Of a DNA stretch of 64,000 nt, positions 59,401 to 64,000 are shown piece after piece. A program made the translations under genes and the position numbers. Positions within the stretch are counted from its first letter, which is position 1, and each line of letters starts with the position of its first letter. Source of the DNA: Colius striatus (lineage: Eukaryota > Chordata > Aves > Coliiformes > Coliidae). A model generated the notes under the pieces. That model saw only the letters and a list, made by a program, of their open reading frames with translations, was not told the origin of the DNA and did no database searches. The DNA is taken from assembly GCF_028858725.1 (NCBI RefSeq), contig NC_084769.1, positions 11,161,501 through 11,225,500 of the forward strand. The letters run 5' to 3'.

Positions 59401-62400
59401 CAGGGAGTGGAGAGGGAGTGGAAGGTTGACACAATTTTGTGTCTCTTGATCCCCAGGTACAAGCTATTTCCTGGGCAGTTCAAGTCCACATCAATCTTAC
59501 TCTTCCCATTTAACAGGAAGGACTTTAAACTTCATGCCAAGCATTGCTGCCCTGAGGAACAGTTACACTTGCTGAGCAGAGGGAAGAGGAGGAGGGAATG
59601 GCTCAAGGTGCACATCACTTAAAGACCCATGTGGAAGCTAACGCATGTACTCTGGATTTGTTCTGTGCTACTGCTTCAGTCTTCATGCTACATGGCAAGC
59701 ATGGATCAGTACAGGCAGATGGACTGTGCCCAGCACTCTGTTGAATACCACTAGGGAGTGTTTTGTTTACAGATCTTGTTCACTGTTGACTGTGCTTGTC
59801 TTCTTAGCCAACCTTCATGCAAAGATTCACTGTGCAACTGTTTTTGGTAGGGCAAGTTTGTCCACTCCCTTTTACATTGCTGCATTGCTTTCTGTTTGAT
59901 ACAGGACAGGGAAGCTGGCTTGTCCTCTGGCCCTCACCTTCTTACTGGTAGAAATTCTCCAGAAGGCTGAGTCCTTGCTGAAACCTGGTACCTGGCAGTG
60001 TTGGCTGAATTCATGGGTTGATTGTCTCCAAGGAGTACAGAAAAAATGGTCACACTACTGCAATTTTAACTGAAAAAAGACACAATTGATCCTATGTGCT
60101 GCTCTGAAAAGTTCTGGTGTATAGGGAAGAGGCTGATACATTATTGTTTTGTCAACCAGTGTTGTTCAGAAGTGATGCCACTACACATCATCACAGTGCT
60201 TCCCAATAGGATCTTATGGGGCTGTTTACCTGCAGGGATTTAAGTACCCATAGAAACAAAAATAAGATGTTAAATAATTCCTGACAGGGAAGAAAAAGAT
60301 GTGCTGGGAGCTCAGCATGCTCATTGTGAGGAATCTGGGAAGGAACAATAAGGCTGTAGCTCTGTCTGGGCTGAATTCTGTGCACTGCAGGTGGGGCATA
60401 GTTTTGAAGCCTCCACAACTCACCTTGATTTCTGTAGGAGCTGTGGAGGCTTTCGGTTGTGTTTAAGGAAGAGAAAAAACATGATACTTTCAGTTCTAGT
60501 GGAGCCAAGATCACTTCTGTTGAAGTGTTTTTCTTTCTTCCAGCCTAGTTTTGAGTGATTCAGACCAGGCAGGTTTCCTCACTTAGCTGTGATAATTCGT
60601 ATTAATCACCTCAGCAAAATGTAAGTTAGTACATTTCTAACCAAAGATCAGATGAAAGCTCATGGGCTGTATTCTGACCTGAGCTGGGTGTCAAAAGAGA
60701 GCTTATTAGTGAAGTACATCCATTGCTTATCTATGCTGCAGTGTTAACCTGAGTCATCCAAACCCCATTCGGACACAGGGCCCAGATATGGATCCTTCCC
60801 CTGAATGTGACCTTGCTTTTAATTCAAGGTGCCTGCTTGTGTGAGGATAAAAAACAGCACAATTCCTTAGGCATTAACCCACTATCTCTGTGGTGCATAC
60901 ATAAGGTAGTTTCACTGAGTGGCACATACCCTCTGATACTCAGTTCTCCCTGGCGGTGCCTGTAAAGACACAGTGCCTACAAGTAAGTCCCATAAGGTAA
61001 CTCAGCTCACTGAAGCACTAAGGATCATAGGATGCATCCCCCAAAGTTCCTAACCCCAAGTGAGAACAGCAGTTTGGATGCTGGTGTGTTGTGTGTTTGG
61101 TCTCCAGAGGTAAGCCTGGGGGTATGAGGAGCCCTCCATCAAGGAGCAGGTAGTAGTACTTGTGTCCTACAGATGCTGTGAGTCCCCAGGTCCTTTCCCA
61201 GCGCTTCAAAGGCTGTTGTGTTCATCATCAAGAGTGAGCAACAGCTGCCCAGAGGAAGGGGATTTAGGACAAGGCAGTCATATCAGCTGTATGGGCTAGA
61301 AGGTTTCTGGTCCTGGCTCACATTTACTTCCATTTTCTCAAACCTGCAAGGCAGGAAAGGCACCACAAACTTTCCTGAGAAGACACAGTTTGGGGTATGA
61401 GCCACAGCACACAACACAGTGTCTTTCTGTGTCTCACTCCTTATCTGCTGTGTAGAAACAGCAGTGTGGGCTTACAGAAACACAGATCTTTATGGATGCC
61501 TAGAGCAGTATCCTTACATGGCTTTATGGTGACAATGCATGCACCTTCACGCCTGTCTGATCCATGTTCAACCTCACAGCTAGTAGTAAGCAGCTTATCT
61601 GAACCGTAGGGAGGAAATGAATGGATGCTTATGAGAAGCCCAGCTGCCCAATGAGCTGTATTTTAAGGAAAACTCAAATTACAGTATCCAAGATAGCATG
61701 AGAGGTAAAGCACAACAACTAGCTGTGTTCTGCCATGCTGATTGGTGTTTCCAGTCCATGGATGGTATTCTTCTCTCTTTCCTTAGCAAATGATATTTTA
61801 ATTCCCCAGGATCCATTGGATGATGTGAGCAAAGGGCTTGACCTTGCAGTGCTGTGTGGTCCTTCAAAGAGGACATTGGCAGGGCTGTTTCTGTGCAAGT
61901 GAGTTGCCTCTGGTTTTGAGAGTGCCTAGGACAGGAAGGATTGTTTTTCCCATAGTATGGAGGAGGGGTTTGTCTCTGTTAAAAAAGAAAGGAGGAAGCT
62001 GGGATTCATGCTAAATCTAAATCCAAAGTGTATAAACAAGCACTGGGCTCTGCTCCTCTTTTCTAAAGCAACTTAGCAAAAAGGAAGAGTGTCTCAGCAA
62101 TGATAGTAGGATTTAACCACGTGCCAGCACTTTGTCAGATAGGGAAGAGTTTAGACACGTGCTTGTAGGAAAATATGTTTACTTACTTGATTAATTCAAA
62201 GATGAGGAAATGTTCCTGCATGTGCCAATTACAAAGGACAAAGTAGGAAAATCAACTCCCAGATGCAGAACAATTCTGTATAAAGATTAGAATGGACTAT
62301 ATGAACAAAACTCCTGGCCTGTGTGTCACAGCAAATGGCAAGGGGTTGGAGAGGAAATGAGACAGGACTGTTCCTAACTGAGGTCACACAAAAGTTTGCA

Positions 62401-64000
62401 AGTACTTAATTTTCATTTCTTACTGATCTTCAAATTCTTCTTAGTGCTGTATGTGGAGTGAAAGGCTCTCAGCAGACTCAGCAGGATTTTCTGAGTGATG
62501 ACTGCAAAACTTGGCCTTGTCCAAAAGAGAGAATTGTATTGCACTGAAATGTTCTCTGTACCAGAGCAGGCAGACACTGGGAAGCTTCTTATGTGACTGT
62601 ATCCATTGCAGCCTGAGCTTCCTTTTAGCTTTGGTAAGGAAAGGGTCATGTAGCCAATGCATAGTGCACAGGAGGAGGAAAAGGATCTCTCCTGACCTGC
62701 AGCACCTTCTCTGGGGTGTCCTGGGAGGCCCCACTCAGCAGGCAGGAGAGGATTTGAGCAGGTGTCAGTGCCGGGGTGAGCGCAGGTGCTTTCCCTTATG
62801 GTGATCCGGGAAGTCTTTACAGAGCTGGCAGATACAGCCTGGGGTGGTTCAGCCCAGCCACTCCCAGGGCTGCAATGCTTCCGTCTTCACCCAAGCCCCA
62901 CTGGCTTCCAGCTACACCAAGGCACAAGAGGTGAGTGTAGTGCAGTGTGTTTTGACACAATTTATGACAGTTCATTTACTACCACATCCCAGCCCACATT
63001 CAAGCGTGGATGCCTCTCTGTTCAGTCCCTAACTCCCCATTGGATGTTTAAATAACTGCAGCTTATTTCTCAGACTATTTAGGTTACTTCTAGCTACCCC
63101 CACATTACAAATTTTGAGCATACTGGATGTGTTTTGCCAAGCAGAATTGCTCTCTGCTGTCCAAGAAGATAAGATAGAAGTAGCATGTTGCTTGTGAGGA
63201 GGATGCAAGTGGTTCAGACAGATGTGGGGAAAGGAAGAGAAGCTACACCAGTGCTGCACAGAAACTTAGTGTTGCTCCTGACTGCCATGGAAAGTTAGGG
63301 GAGCAGTCAGCAAGGGCCACAGGCAGTTGTGTAGGTGTATTTTTTATTAACTTTGGGAAAAAAAATGCTAATTCTGATGCTTGACAGGAAAAGATGTGGG
63401 AGGCAGACATTTGCTGCTATGGTGCTCTGCCAGTGGTGCCAACAAAAGCCCCTCACCCACAGATATACCTCTGGCAGCCAGCCTGTGAAAGGCAGCCTCA
63501 GTGAACAGAGCAGCAAACTGCAGATTTGAGGGATGATTCCAAAGGGAGACTCATACATGCAGCCTTCCTATGTCTTTGCCAGCCAGCCTTTCCAGCTGCA
63601 CTGGAGAAATCAGGGGCCGTTTGGATACTCTTGGCATACTCATGGCACTGAATTGGGCTCAGTGAGGCAAGTCAGGGGCATTTTGCTGCCCTTTGCCCTC
63701 CTCATAAATCTCATTGCTTTTGTAGCATTTGCTGTAGCAAGTCCCACTATCACGGCCATATAGTGAGTCACACCTCGTGACCGGCCTTCTGGGACGTATT
63801 TACCTCCATGTTTAACGGTAGTAAAAGGCTTTAAAAATAGCAATTATTTACAGTAAGAGAGAGGTGTTTGTCACTGTGAAATTCTTCCTAGCAGTCCTTG
63901 TAAAAGTTGTGTGCCAGTAGCTGAGTAAGCAGCAAAGTGGCTTTGGACACTGCTGCAGTATCTGAGTGCATCCCCGTGACTTGTCTCTAATGCTGGTTGA
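59401..64000 (+). other. HEG1: Probable HEG1 3' UTR and downstream DNA
   Basis: This is 4.6 kb after the stop without CR1 insertions, unlike the rest of the window, which fits a long constrained 3' UTR as HEG1 has in mammals. I found no AATAAA in this stretch, so the polyadenylation site may be beyond the window or use a variant hexamer. No coding exon was recognised. Confidence 0.5.

Noticed and set aside
1..64000. CRISPR arrays, operons, tRNA or rRNA genes
   Set aside because: None seen; repeats are LINE fragments, an LTR and microsatellites, and the window is vertebrate nuclear DNA.

Overview
The window is bird nuclear DNA. It carries about fifteen CR1 LINE fragments on both strands, with the usual 3' tails (TCTGTGATTCTATGA or its complement), and one LTR of a type I associate with songbird endogenous retroviruses. 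It holds one protein-coding gene I can support: HEG1 (heart of glass, a mucin-like single-pass endothelial receptor), on the + strand, with its coding sequence in 23 exons from 5948 to 59400. I joined the exons by hand; every junction is GT..AG, phases match throughout, and the result is 5805 nt including the stop, or 1934 residues.

Layout. 1-4379 is upstream intergenic DNA with one CR1. About 4380-6300 is a CpG island with the promoter region and exon 1 (signal peptide and a ten-proline run). Intron 1 (6132-25434) has no gene I can support. Positions 25435-39718 hold twelve phase 1-1 exons encoding a Ser/Thr/Pro-rich, cysteine-free mucin region of about 1500 residues. After an intron containing the LTR come a calcium-binding EGF module (42180-42299), a SEA-like region split over three exons (43923-45267), a second six-cysteine EGF-like module (47770-47904), a short four-cysteine segment, the transmembrane helix (56154-56241), and two cytoplasmic exons ending in Arg-Arg-Arg-Asp-Tyr-Phe, the KRIT1-binding end typical of HEG1. 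59401-64000 is probably 3' UTR with no clear polyadenylation signal.

The gene product links the endothelial surface to the KRIT1/CCM complex at cell junctions. The mucin rod and EGF/SEA modules face outward and the tail of about 108 residues recruits KRIT1 (and, in mammals, RASIP1).

The most notable observation is that the mucin exons are not arbitrary low-complexity sequence. Many begin with the same short header (about Gly-Ser-Ser-His ... Glu-x-Arg-Thr), share a central Gly-Gly-x-Arg-Thr-Leu block, and end with a Pro-Leu-Leu ... Ser footer. They look like serial copies of one roughly 103-codon exon, which explains why this HEG1 is some 550 residues longer than the human protein. Other points are a 30-bp duplicated splice donor at exon 12, an apparently missing first EGF module, and an exon-like antisense block in the CpG island.
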